64,000 nucleotides of DNA from Thermodesulfovibrionia bacterium (GTDB lineage Bacteria; Nitrospirota; Thermodesulfovibrionia; UBA6902), in assembly GCA_020053105.1 (NCBI GenBank), contig JAGVNU010000084.1, positions 1 through 64,000 of the forward strand, given 5' to 3'. The notes under the pieces were generated by a model. That model saw only the letters and a list, made by a program, of their open reading frames with translations. It was not told the DNA's origin and ran no database searches. Below, piece after piece: positions 37,740-46,026 of the stretch. Made by a program: the position numbers and the translations under genes. Each line of letters begins with the position of its first letter. Position 1 is the stretch's first letter.

Positions 37740-38273
37740 ATGAAGATCACATTTGTCATAGGCGGCGCAAGGAGCGGGAAAAGCTCATTCGCCCTCAATC
37801 AGGCCTCTAAAGTTGAAGGTCCCAAGGTTTATATAGCCACCGCAGAAGCCCTAGACGAAGAGATGAAGGCCCGCATTGAAAAGCACAGGGTTGAAAGAGG
37901 GAGCGAGTGGGACACATATGAAGAACCGATAAGGCTTCCAGATGTTCTGAAAAACCTGACCGGCAGGTACAGCGTTGCCGTACTTGACTGTCTAACGATC
38001 TGGCTTTCAAATTTACTTGTCCGGTCTCAGATAGCGTCTCCTGACAGGCAGGCAGTCAACGAGGCAGTTATGGATCTTATCGATGTATTGAAGGGGGACG
38101 GCAAGTTGAATCTCTTTATCGTCTCCAATGAAGTCGGCATGGGGATTGTGCCGGAAAACAGTCTGGCCCGGCTTTTCAGAGATCTTGCCGGAGACCTGAA
38201 TCAGAAGGTCGCCTCGGTTGCTGACGAAGTGTATCTTGTAACGGCCGGGATACCAATAAGAATTAAAGGATGA
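37740..38273 (+). CDS. cobU: adenosylcobinamide kinase/adenosylcobinamide-phosphate guanylyltransferase
   Basis: A 177-aa bifunctional enzyme of the nucleotide-loop assembly. It phosphorylates adenosylcobinamide and transfers GMP to it. Walker A is GGARSGKSSFA at residues 7-17, followed by VYIATAEALDEEM, then IEKHRVERGSEWDTYEEP (with the guanylylated His region) and VLDCLTIWLSNLL. First gene of the riboswitch 1 operon. Length is normal. Confidence 0.96.
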   Translation: MKITFVIGGARSGKSSFALNQASKVEGPKVYIATAEALDEEMKARIEKHRVERGSEWDTYEEPIRLPDVLKNLTGRYSVAVLDCLTIWLSNLLVRSQIASPDRQAVNEAVMDLIDVLKGDGKLNLFIVSNEVGMGIVPENSLARLFRDLAGDLNQKVASVADEVYLVTAGIPIRIKG

Positions 38274-38293
38274 TAAATAGAAACCAAGCAAGC

Positions 38294-38319
38294 GGCATTC
38301 CCACTTTTGCGGGAATGAC
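38294..38319. repeat. CATTCCC...GGGAATG dispersed hairpin repeat
   Basis: An inverted repeat (CATTCCCACTTTTGCGGGAATG) between cobU and cobT. A related, longer copy lies at 50931-50993. Confidence 0.55.
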
Positions 38320-38336
38320 AATAAAAGGAGAACATT

Positions 38337-39404
38337 ATGGAATTAAATACTATCTTGTCTGCAATCAAAAATACGAACGGTAAATTTGCAGATGAAGCGC
38401 AAAGTCGCCTGGACAATCTGACAAAACCTCAGGGCAGCCTGGGCAGGCTTGAAGAATTTGCAAAGCAGCTCGTTGCTATCACTGAAACCCGGATGCCTTC
38501 CCTTGATAAGAAGGTCGTTTTCACCTTTGCCGGAGACCATGGGGTTGCCGAAGAAGGGGTGTCCGCGTTCCCTAAAGAGGTGACCCCGCAGATGGTGATG
38601 AATTTCATTAACGGAGGGGCCGGTATAAATGTCCTCGCAAGACATGCCGGTGCAGAAGTTGTTGTGGTGGATATCGGCGTTGATTATGATTTTGTCGGGG
38701 CAGGTCTGAAACCCTCCTCAACTTTCGTGTCCTCCAAAATTATTTCAGGAACTAAAAACATGCGCAAAGGTCCTGCCATGACGAGAGATGAAGCCGTGAA
38801 ATGCATACTGGTTGGCATAGAGTTGGCGAATCAATATGCAAAGAGAGGTTATCAAATTTTCGGCACCGGTGAAATGGGCATTGCCAACACAACGCCGTCA
38901 AGCGCTATAACAGCTGCTTTGACAGGTAAATCAGTCGAAGATATTACAGGAAGAGGCACCGGGATCAATTATGATGCCTGGAAGAACAAGGTCCAGGTGA
39001 TTAAGGATTCAATTGCAGTTAACAAACCTGATCAGAATGATCCGGTCGATGTTCTTGCAAAAATCGGCGGGGCGGAGATTGCCGGCATAGCAGGACTGAT
39101 AATCGGCGCGTCATCAAATAATGTCCCGGTTGTCATTGACGGGTTCATTTCAACAACAGGCGCATTGATAGCGTATTTAATTGAACCGAAAACCAAAGAC
39201 TACATGTTCGCGGCGCACATGTCGCAGGAGATAGGCCACAAGGCAATACTGGAGAAGATCGGTCTCAGGCCGATACTTGACCTTGACATGAGGCTTGGCG
39301 AAGGCACGGGAGCAGCGCTTGCAATGCTGGTCATTGAAGGGGGCCTCAAGATATACAAAGAGATGGCCACTTTTGCAGAGGCGGCTGTAGCAGGTAAAAA
39401 GTAG
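38337..39404 (+). CDS. cobT: nicotinate-nucleotide--dimethylbenzimidazole phosphoribosyltransferase
   Basis: A 355-aa enzyme that makes alpha-ribazole phosphate, the lower-ligand precursor. Signatures are [65 protein letters not shown] and [16 protein letters not shown]. An AAAAGGAG ribosome binding site lies before the ATG. The TAG stop codon is supplied by the left arm of a palindromic element (GTAGGGGC), so the native C-terminus may have been trimmed or replaced. Confidence 0.97.
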   Translation: MELNTILSAIKNTNGKFADEAQSRLDNLTKPQGSLGRLEEFAKQLVAITETRMPSLDKKVVFTFAGDHGVAEEGVSAFPKEVTPQMVMNFINGGAGINVLARHAGAEVVVVDIGVDYDFVGAGLKPSSTFVSSKIISGTKNMRKGPAMTRDEAVKCILVGIELANQYAKRGYQIFGTGEMGIANTTPSSAITAALTGKSVEDITGRGTGINYDAWKNKVQVIKDSIAVNKPDQNDPVDVLAKIGGAEIAGIAGLIIGASSNNVPVVIDGFISTTGALIAYLIEPKTKDYMFAAHMSQEIGHKAILEKIGLRPILDLDMRLGEGTGAALAMLVIEGGLKIYKEMATFAEAAVAGKK

Positions 39405-39426
39405 GGGCAATTCATGATGCCCCTAC
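39401..39426. repeat. palindromic element, AATTCAT-type core, at cobT stop
   Basis: Arms GTAGGGGC/GCCCCTAC around AATTCATGAT (slightly shortened core). The TAG of the left arm is the cobT stop codon. Confidence 0.85.
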
Positions 39427-39449
39427 AGCCCATACAAATTTAGGTTAAT

Positions 39450-40235
39450 ATGAGAAAACTTTTATTAGCGTTCCAGTTCCTTACGATCATTCCCATGCAG
39501 GACATGGGAGATGTTTCCGACGAGGAGATGGGCAAGACAACAGTGGTCTTCCCCCTTGTGGGATTTGCCGAAGGGGTTTTGCTCGCCTTTTTGGCGGCGC
39601 TTTTTTTGAAGGTATTTCCTGCTGAACTCACCAATGCCATGCTGGTCCTTATTATGGTAATAATGAACGGCGGCTTTCACCTTGACGGCCTGTCAGACAC
39701 CTTTGACGCTGTCGCATCAAGGGGGGACCGGGGGAAAAAGCTTGAGATAATGAAAGACAGCACGGTCGGCCCGATGGGGGTCATAGCCATAGTAATGACG
39801 CTCCTGCTCAAGTACGTTTTATTGAATACAGTGTCATTTGAATCAACCTCAGCCGCCTATTTAGTGACCGTTCTTTCAATGCCGGTCCTGTCCAGATGGT
39901 CTATGGTCACCGCTGCCTTTTACAGCAACCCTGCAAGAAAGGACGGACTGGGAAGGCTGTTCATTGAGCATACCGGGGCCAGGCAGCTTATAGCAGCTAC
40001 AGCGGCCACGATTATTCTTATGGCGCTGGTCTGCACAATGGTTTCACAGTTATCACTTCTGATGTTTTATGTAATGTTCGCTATGCCGGTGCTGTACGGG
40101 TCCAGTTTCGGCGCTGTATGGTTTTTCAGGAAGATGTTCGGCGGAATGACCGGTGATTCATTCGGCGCGGTAAATGAGCTTGCGGTCCTGATTTTTTTAC
40201 TTAGCGCAGTCATCAATAATGCCAGACTGGCCTGA
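39450..40235 (+). CDS. cobS: adenosylcobinamide-GDP ribazoletransferase (cobalamin synthase)
   Basis: A 261-aa membrane enzyme with about six or seven helices, joining adenosylcobinamide-GDP to alpha-ribazole (or its phosphate) to complete the coenzyme. Conserved parts are FQFLTIIPM at the N-terminus, GGFHLDGLSDTFDAVASRGDRGKKLEIMKDSTVGPMG (split here by length limits only; it contains the metal-binding acidic residues), and LSRWSMVTAAFY. Overlaps nothing, and sits 45 bp after the cobT stop, beyond a palindromic element. Confidence 0.95.
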   Translation: MRKLLLAFQFLTIIPMQDMGDVSDEEMGKTTVVFPLVGFAEGVLLAFLAALFLKVFPAELTNAMLVLIMVIMNGGFHLDGLSDTFDAVASRGDRGKKLEIMKDSTVGPMGVIAIVMTLLLKYVLLNTVSFESTSAAYLVTVLSMPVLSRWSMVTAAFYSNPARKDGLGRLFIEHTGARQLIAATAATIILMALVCTMVSQLSLLMFYVMFAMPVLYGSSFGAVWFFRKMFGGMTGDSFGAVNELAVLIFLLSAVINNARLA

Positions 40236-40243
40236 ACAGAATT

Positions 40244-40846
40244 ATGACAAGGATTTTTTTAATAAGACACGGAGAGACAGAGGGAGCGGAGTCCCGGCGG
40301 TACAAGGGGCATATGGATGTGCCCCTGTCTGAGAATGGGATTGAGCAGATCAAGAGGGTGGCGGATTATATTGCGGACAATCTGTTAACCGTGGTCTATT
40401 GTTCCGATCTGAGCAGGGCATTAAAAAGCGCGGAGATTATTGCTGAGCCTCATGGCATTAAGCCCGTTATCGTTGAAGCACTTAAAGAGCGCAGCTTCGG
40501 GGTGTGGGAAGGGATGTCTTTTGATGAGATAAAAGGGAAATGGCCCGATGCCTTTAATGCATGGGCAGAGAATCCGCTGAAGTTCAGCCCGATGGGCGGG
40601 GAGAGTACAATCGATGTAAGAAACCGGGTGATAAAGGCCTTTGAAGAAATTATGAAAAATCATAACGGACAGAATATAGCGATAGTTTCTCACGGGGGTG
40701 TAATCCGGGTCCTGTTATGCGAGATACTCGGTATGCCGCTTGAGAATATCTTCAGGATAGAGCAGAGTTTTGCGGCGCTGAATGTTATCGAGATGTGGGA
40801 TTATCCTGTAGTAAAACTGATTAATGGAGACGTAGTGGCGAGGTGA
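40244..40846 (+). CDS. cobC: alpha-ribazole phosphatase (histidine phosphatase family)
   Basis: A 200-aa histidine-phosphatase-fold enzyme. The catalytic region is FLIRHGETEGAESRRYKG, with the second acid in LKERSFGVWEGM and a late His in IVSHGGVIRVLL. Placement between cobS and cbiP fits CobC, which removes phosphate in lower-ligand assembly; a general phosphoglycerate-mutase-like role is the alternative. The last codons and the TGA stop fall inside a palindromic element. Confidence 0.88.
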   Translation: MTRIFLIRHGETEGAESRRYKGHMDVPLSENGIEQIKRVADYIADNLLTVVYCSDLSRALKSAEIIAEPHGIKPVIVEALKERSFGVWEGMSFDEIKGKWPDAFNAWAENPLKFSPMGGESTIDVRNRVIKAFEEIMKNHNGQNIAIVSHGGVIRVLLCEILGMPLENIFRIEQSFAALNVIEMWDYPVVKLINGDVVAR

Positions 40847-40858
40847 CCTCGCCCTTAC
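40832..40858. repeat. palindromic element, GAGGTGACCTC core, at cobC/cbiP junction
   Basis: GTAGTGGC-GAGGTGACCTC-GCCCTTAC. It carries the cobC stop (TGA in the core) and lies just before the cbiP start. Confidence 0.8.
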
Positions 40859-40872
40859 ATTTAAATCAATTT

Positions 40873-42492
40873 ATGGCAAAAGCAATAATGATACAGGGAA
40901 CAGGTTCCGGCGCAGGCAAGAGCGCTATCGTTGCCGGCCTCTGCAGGATATTCAGAGACATGGGCATCAAGGTCGCTCCTTTTAAATCGCAGAACATGGC
41001 GTTGAATTCATTCATTACAAAAGAAGGCGGCGAGATAGGACGGGCACAGGCATTTCAGGCCGAGGCAGCGGGACTGGAGCCATGCAATGACATGAACCCT
41101 GTATTGCTTAAAGCAACAGGAGAGGCCGGATGCCAGGTCATCCTTAACGGAAAGGTCCATGCGACGATGAAGGCGCATGAATATTACGCGATAAAGGACA
41201 AGGTCTGGCAGGAAATAACCGCGGCCTATGACAGGCTTTCAAAAGAATATGACCTGATCGTAATCGAAGGGGCGGGAAGCCCTGCGGAGATCAATCTTCA
41301 GGAGGAAGAGGTCGTTAATATGCGCGTTGCCCGCTATGCGGATGCGCCGGTCATTCTCGTTGGCGACATTGACAGGGGCGGGGTGTTTGCACAGTTTTAC
41401 GGTACCGTGGAATTATTGAAAGATAGCGTAGCGGCGTGGCACGACATGTCCGTACAATCCGACGCTGACTATATCAAGGCATTCATCGTGAATAAGTTCC
41501 GGGGTGACATAAACATTCTCAGGCCGGGTTTGAGAATGATAGAAGATAAGACAGGAAAGCCGGTCATCGGCACTCTTTACTATCAGAACCATATGGGGCT
41601 TGATGAAGAGGACGGGCTGTCAATCGAGAAGTTCTCAAGATTTGGCCAGTCAGGTCATAAGGACCTGAAAATAGTCGTCCTGAGACTGAAATATATTTCA
41701 AACTTCACTGACTTTGCCCCGTTCATATATGAGCCGGATGTTGAGATCAGGTACTCTTTATGGGAGGAAGATATCAGCAGCGCTGATCTTATTATTATCC
41801 CCGGTTCAAAAAACACTGTCAGCGACCTGCTGTTATTAAGGGAAAGCGGGATTGAGGATTGCGTGAAGGCGGCTGTCAGGAAAGGGACCGCCCTGATCGG
41901 CGTCTGTGGCGGTTATCAGATGATCGGGAACAAAATCTTTGATCCTGATAGCGTTGAAAGCAGCATGAGGGAAGTGGAGGGCATGGGTTTTCTTGATACT
42001 GTTACAACGTTTGACAGGACAAAGACCACATGCCAAGTGGAAGCAGAATCAGTTCAGAGTTTAGAGTCAGGAGTTAAGGGGGATAAAAACATTCTGAAGG
42101 GGTACGAAATTCATATGGGAAATACGACCGGGGATATTGGGATGTTCAGGATGAGAAGATACTCTTCTAACGGAGAAATCTGCAAGGGCAAGATGACCTC
42201 GCCCCTACGGACCACCAATATCATACCGGACGGTTCCGCAAATGATAATGTCTGGGGCACATACATCCACGGAATATTCGACAATGATGAATTCAGGACC
42301 TTGGTTATCAACTCCCTGAGAGAAAAGAAAGGCCTTCCGCCTCGCGATGTGGAAGTCAATTATCAGGCAACACGGGAAGAGGCAATAAACAGGTGGGCAG
42401 ATATATTAAAGAACAGCGTGGATATCTGTTTTATTTTAAGGCAGGTAGAAATGGAATACTGTATGAAACGGCCGTCCCCCCCAGGAGATTAA
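40873..42492 (+). CDS. cbiP: cobyric acid synthase
   Basis: A 539-aa glutamine-dependent amidase that amidates side chains b, d, e and g of the corrin. The N-terminal ATP-binding dethiobiotin-synthase-like domain has MIQGTGSGAGKSAIVAGL, and the glutaminase domain has IGVCGGYQMIG with the Cys. The track's GTG start at 40843 lies inside a palindromic element; ATG 40873 gives the normal start. Two in-frame insertions are visible: VQSLESGVK from a heptamer tract, and KGKMTSPLR from a palindromic element, both in the linker of the glutaminase domain. The C-terminus (FILRQVEMEYCMKRP) looks unusual. Confidence 0.95.
   Translation: MAKAIMIQGTGSGAGKSAIVAGLCRIFRDMGIKVAPFKSQNMALNSFITKEGGEIGRAQAFQAEAAGLEPCNDMNPVLLKATGEAGCQVILNGKVHATMKAHEYYAIKDKVWQEITAAYDRLSKEYDLIVIEGAGSPAEINLQEEEVVNMRVARYADAPVILVGDIDRGGVFAQFYGTVELLKDSVAAWHDMSVQSDADYIKAFIVNKFRGDINILRPGLRMIEDKTGKPVIGTLYYQNHMGLDEEDGLSIEKFSRFGQSGHKDLKIVVLRLKYISNFTDFAPFIYEPDVEIRYSLWEEDISSADLIIIPGSKNTVSDLLLLRESGIEDCVKAAVRKGTALIGVCGGYQMIGNKIFDPDSVESSMREVEGMGFLDTVTTFDRTKTTCQVEAESVQSLESGVKGDKNILKGYEIHMGNTTGDIGMFRMRRYSSNGEICKGKMTSPLRTTNIIPDGSANDNVWGTYIHGIFDNDEFRTLVINSLREKKGLPPRDVEVNYQATREEAINRWADILKNSVDICFILRQVEMEYCMKRPSPPGD
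42050..42077. repeat. heptanucleotide tract inside cbiP
   Basis: CAGTTCA, GAGTTTA, GAGTCAG, GAGTTAA: four imperfect 7-mers, in frame. Confidence 0.6.
42182..42208. repeat. palindromic element in cbiP, GAGATGACCTC type
   Basis: Left arm degraded (GCAAGGGC), right arm intact (GCCCCTAC). Encodes CKGKMTSPLR in frame. Confidence 0.8.
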
Positions 42493-42494
42493 AT

Positions 42495-43529
42495 ATGACG
42501 GAAGCAATTACATTGACAGCAGCTTATTTACTGGATATGGCTATCGGTGACCCGAAATGGCTTCCTCATCCTGTATGCGGGATCGGATGGGCGATTGAGA
42601 AAATGGAGAGGGTGTTGAGAGAGATGATGCGTATGACAGAATCGAGCAGGGACAAGGCGCGCCGTGCCCCTACTGTTGAAAAACTTGCGGGACTTGGTCT
42701 TGTCATCATTATCGTCAGCATGACATGCGGCATTTTCTATTTTATTAATCAGCTCCTCCTTACTTCCAACTTCTCACATTTCACTTCTTACTTAGCTATT
42801 ATCATCCTCGCCGTTCTGATCGCTACGACCATCGCGACACGCGAGCTGATTAAATCCGCACAGGCGGTGATTAACGAACTCAAGACCGGAGATTTGGAGA
42901 GGGCGCGGGGCAAGCTGGGAATCATCGTGGGAAGGGACACGCATTCTCTGGACCAGAAGGGAATACTGAAGGCAACTATAGAGACCCTTGCTGAAAATGC
43001 CTCGGACGGAATCATCGCGCCGCTCTTTTATTTTGCACTTGGAGGACTACCTCTTGCCATGGCTTATAAAGCGATAAACACGCTTGATTCAATGGTCGGT
43101 TATAAAAATGAAAAGTACAGAAACTTCGGCTGGGCCGCGGCCAGGCTTGATGACATCGCTAATTACATTCCCGCGAGGATAACAGGGATATTGATTGTTA
43201 TCGCGACTTTTTTATTAGGTATCAGTGGAAAACCAACTCCTGCCCCCACATCATCATTAAAGATAATGATGAGAGACGGCAGAAAGCATTCCAGTCCCAA
43301 CAGCGGGGTCCCGGAGGCGGCAATGGCAGGCGCATTGGGTGTGAGACTCGGCGGGCCATCTGTATATGGCGGAATAACAGTTGAGAAACCGTTTATCGGA
43401 GAGGAGCGGTCAGGAGTTGGAGATGAATATCTTAATGCCTCGGAAAACGCCCTATCTATTGTTAAAGTGACTTCCCTGCTTGGTTTGGAGCTTGCGCTGA
43501 TACTTCAATATTTGAGGACTGCCATATGA
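42495..43529 (+). CDS. cbiB: adenosylcobinamide-phosphate synthase
   Basis: A 344-aa membrane protein that attaches aminopropanol phosphate to adenosylcobyric acid. Family marks: YLLDMAIGDPKWLPHPVCGIGWAI at the start, VGRDTHSLDQKGILKATIETLAENASDGIIAPLFY, YKAINTLDSMVGYKNEKYRNFGWAAARLDDIANYIPAR, and SPNSGVPEAAMAGALGVRLGG near the end. I use ATG 42495 (after AGGAG). The track's extra 34 residues lie in cbiP. A palindromic element adds KARRAPT near residue 55, and a heptamer tract adds LLTSNFSHFTSY. The stop overlaps the cobD start. Confidence 0.95.
   Translation: MTEAITLTAAYLLDMAIGDPKWLPHPVCGIGWAIEKMERVLREMMRMTESSRDKARRAPTVEKLAGLGLVIIIVSMTCGIFYFINQLLLTSNFSHFTSYLAIIILAVLIATTIATRELIKSAQAVINELKTGDLERARGKLGIIVGRDTHSLDQKGILKATIETLAENASDGIIAPLFYFALGGLPLAMAYKAINTLDSMVGYKNEKYRNFGWAAARLDDIANYIPARITGILIVIATFLLGISGKPTPAPTSSLKIMMRDGRKHSSPNSGVPEAAMAGALGVRLGGPSVYGGITVEKPFIGEERSGVGDEYLNASENALSIVKVTSLLGLELALILQYLRTAI
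42646..42673. repeat. palindromic element in cbiB, GGCGCGCC core
   Basis: GCAGGGAC-AAGGCGCGCCGT-GCCCCTAC, in frame; encodes KARRAPT. Confidence 0.75.
42759..42793. repeat. heptanucleotide tract inside cbiB
   Basis: Five imperfect 7-mers: CTTACTT, CCAACTT, CTCACAT, TTCACTT, CTTACTT. Confidence 0.65.
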
Positions 43530-44644
43530 TTAATGAAAAGTCGGCAGCAGTGAGTAGAGGCGTATTGCAATACGCCACTACAGAGCATGGCGGCAATATC
43601 TATAAAATAGCCGGGGAGCTTGGATTGCCTGAAGAGAAGATGATTGATTTCAGCGCGTCCATAAACCCTCTCGGTCTATCAAAGAAGGTGAAGGAGACAA
43701 TCAGAAAGGGTATGGATGGTTTGGGTAACTACCCTGATCCGGACACATCAATGCTGAGACAAAAGATAGCTGAACACATTGATATTGACCCCGCAACAAT
43801 ACTCTGCGGCAATGGAAGCACAGAACTCATCTATCTCATTCCAAGGGCGCTCAAACCGGAACAGGCCCTGGTCCCCGCTCCCACGTTTTCGGAATATGAG
43901 AGGGCATGCAAATTGTGCAGGGGCGAGGTGACCTCGCCTGTGACGCGTTATGAATTAAAAGAACAAAACAATTTCCAATTTCATATTGATTCATTTATCA
44001 GCGCCATGCAGGGATGTGAAATGGCGTTTTTGTGTAACCCGAACAATCCCACGGGAGCTATCCTGAAGAGGGAAGAGATATTGGAAATTGCTGAAGCAGC
44101 AGGAAGGCAGCGGTGTTACCTTGTTGTTGATGAAGCTTTTATTGATTTCACTCCCGAAGAGTCGGTCATACATGACGTCCGGGACAATCCACATCTTATA
44201 GTCCTGAGGTCAATGACAAAATTCCATGCATTGACAGGCCTCAGGATCGGATACGCGGTTTTTCATAAGGACCTTATAGGGCGAGTGCTGGAATTCAAGG
44301 AGCCGTGGACGGTCAATAACCTGGCCCAAGAGGCAGCGGTCACAGCGCTTGATGACAGGGAATATATTGAAAGGACATACAGGTTGATTGCCCGTGAAAA
44401 AAAGTATGTTGAGAAAAGCCTTGAGAAATGCGGGATCAGTTTCTTCCCGTCCGCAGCCAATTACTATCTGTTAAAGGTTGCGGATGCGGGTGGACAGGTG
44501 GTCCTGTTAAGGAACAAGGGCATACTCGTCAGGGACTGTTCAAACTTCAGGGGACTGAATAACTCATATATCAGGATTGCGGTGAAGTCACGCAAACATA
44601 ATAAGATACTGATGAAGGAGCTTTCGGAATTATGCGCGGTATAG
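43526..44644 (+). CDS. cobD: threonine-phosphate decarboxylase
   Basis: A 372-aa PLP enzyme that makes (R)-1-amino-2-propanol phosphate for CbiB. Motifs are IDFSASINPLGLSKKVKE, LCGNGSTELIYLIPRAL, FLCNPNNPTGA, YLVVDEAFIDFTPEE and the PLP-lysine segment LRSMTKFHALTGLRIGY. Distinguished from HisC by the HGGN-type start (TEHGGNIYKIAGELG) and by position next to cbiB. Two palindromic elements are in frame: SRGVLQYATT just after the start, and RGEVTSPVT near residue 134. The ATG overlaps the cbiB stop. Confidence 0.95.
   Translation: MINEKSAAVSRGVLQYATTEHGGNIYKIAGELGLPEEKMIDFSASINPLGLSKKVKETIRKGMDGLGNYPDPDTSMLRQKIAEHIDIDPATILCGNGSTELIYLIPRALKPEQALVPAPTFSEYERACKLCRGEVTSPVTRYELKEQNNFQFHIDSFISAMQGCEMAFLCNPNNPTGAILKREEILEIAEAAGRQRCYLVVDEAFIDFTPEESVIHDVRDNPHLIVLRSMTKFHALTGLRIGYAVFHKDLIGRVLEFKEPWTVNNLAQEAAVTALDDREYIERTYRLIAREKKYVEKSLEKCGISFFPSAANYYLLKVADAGGQVVLLRNKGILVRDCSNFRGLNNSYIRIAVKSRKHNKILMKELSELCAV
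43554..43581. repeat. palindromic element in cobD, GTATTGCAATAC core
   Basis: GTAGAGGC-GTATTGCAATAC-GCCACTAC; encodes SRGVLQYATT near the N-terminus. Confidence 0.85.
43917..43943. repeat. palindromic element in cobD, GAGGTGACCTC core
   Basis: GCAGGGGC-GAGGTGACCTC-GCCTGTGA; encodes CRGEVTSPV in frame. Confidence 0.8.
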
Positions 44645-46026
44645 TCATTGCAGGCACACACAGCGGCTGCGGGAAGACAACGGTTACCCTCGGGATCCTT
44701 GCCGCGTTGAGAAAAAAGGGATATAAGGTGCAGCCGTTCAAGGCCGGCCCTGACTTTATCGACACAGGCCTTCACAAACTCATTACCGGCATGACATCAA
44801 GGAACCTCGATCTATGGATGTGCGGAAGGGATTATGTCACTGACTGTTTTTCACGGCATTCAGCAGATGCAGATATATCGGTAGTAGAAGGCGTCATGGG
44901 AATGTATGACGGCAATATCAGTACCGCTGATCTTGCAGCTTCGCTCGGTTTGCCGGTCATACTTGTGGTCGATGCGTATGGTATGGCGGAGAGCGCAGGG
45001 GCGGTGGTGAAAGGTTTTGTGGAATATGGAGAACGGAATATGGATGTCCTCCCTACCGTTGCCGGTGTCATCTTCAACCGAATTGCCTCTGACAGACATT
45101 ACCAGAGAGTCAAAGACAGTGTGCAGGACGTCCCTGTGATCGGGTATTTGCCGAGGGATATGGATTTTAATATTCCCCACAGACATCTCGGCCTAGTCGT
45201 AGCAGAGGAAAGCCCGATACAAGCGGAAGAGATCGATAAACTGGCTGACGCGGTTTTGAGACATATTGATATGGATTCGATAGTGCAAAAAAGTGGAAGT
45301 GCGCTAACTGCAGGGGCGAGGTTATCTCGCCCCTACGTGACATCCAGCATACGTATCGCTGTTGCCTATGACAAGGCGTTCTGCTTTTACTACGAAGACA
45401 ATCTTGATCTGTTAAGACAGGCAGGCGCTGAGATACTGACCTTCAGTCCTATTTCGGACAACTCGGTCCCGGCTGACGCTGACGCTCTTTATATCGGCGG
45501 AGGTTATCCGGAACTGCATGCGGAGAAGCTGTCCGCCAACAAACCGATGCTGGAGTCCATAAGAAAATTCTCAGATGCAGGCAAGCCGGGATATGCGGAA
45601 TGCGGGGGTTTTATGTACATGACTGAGGGCATATATGATTTTGACAATGTGCTCCATCCTATGGCCGGGGTGTTCCCTTTTAAGACCAGGATGAAAAATG
45701 GAAGGTCAAGCCTGGGATACAGGGAAGCGGCTCTAAAAGAGCGGTCAATCCTCGGGATTAAAGGGACTGCGGTCAGAGGCCATGAGTTCCATTATTCAGA
45801 AGTATTGGAGAGTAGGGGCGAGGTCATCCCGCCCTCGCATTGCCCCACGATCTATTCCGTTAAAGACGGTTCCGGGCTGGCCCTTGCGGATGAAGGATAT
45901 AGAATCAAAAACACGCTTGGCAGTTATATTCACATCCATTTCGGAAGTAATTTATCCATAGCAGACAGCATCATTGATTTCATAAAGGAGTGTCATGGAA
46001 AAGATCATTATTGCGGGACACGGTAG
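44632..46026 (+). CDS. cbiA: cobyrinate a,c-diamide synthase
   Basis: A 464-aa glutamine-dependent enzyme amidating side chains a and c. The N-terminal P-loop GTHSGCGKTTVTLGIL is followed by KAGPDFIDTGLHKLITG and VEGVMGMYDG. The C-terminal glutaminase domain has YIGGGYPELHAEKL and GYAECGGFMYM with the nucleophilic Cys. Two palindromic elements are in frame: AGARLSRPY at the linker between the domains, and SRGEVIPPSH in a C-terminal loop. It overlaps the cobD end by 13 bp and the next gene start by 32 bp. Confidence 0.96.
   Translation: MRGIVIAGTHSGCGKTTVTLGILAALRKKGYKVQPFKAGPDFIDTGLHKLITGMTSRNLDLWMCGRDYVTDCFSRHSADADISVVEGVMGMYDGNISTADLAASLGLPVILVVDAYGMAESAGAVVKGFVEYGERNMDVLPTVAGVIFNRIASDRHYQRVKDSVQDVPVIGYLPRDMDFNIPHRHLGLVVAEESPIQAEEIDKLADAVLRHIDMDSIVQKSGSALTAGARLSRPYVTSSIRIAVAYDKAFCFYYEDNLDLLRQAGAEILTFSPISDNSVPADADALYIGGGYPELHAEKLSANKPMLESIRKFSDAGKPGYAECGGFMYMTEGIYDFDNVLHPMAGVFPFKTRMKNGRSSLGYREAALKERSILGIKGTAVRGHEFHYSEVLESRGEVIPPSHCPTIYSVKDGSGLALADEGYRIKNTLGSYIHIHFGSNLSIADSIIDFIKECHGKDHYCGTR
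45310..45336. repeat. palindromic element in cbiA (interdomain linker)
   Basis: GCAGGGGC-GAGGTTATCTC-GCCCCTAC; encodes AGARLSRPY. Confidence 0.85.
45812..45838. repeat. palindromic element in cbiA (C-terminal loop)
   Basis: GTAGGGGC-GAGGTCATCCC-GCCCTCGC, partly decayed right arm; encodes SRGEVIPPS. Confidence 0.75.
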
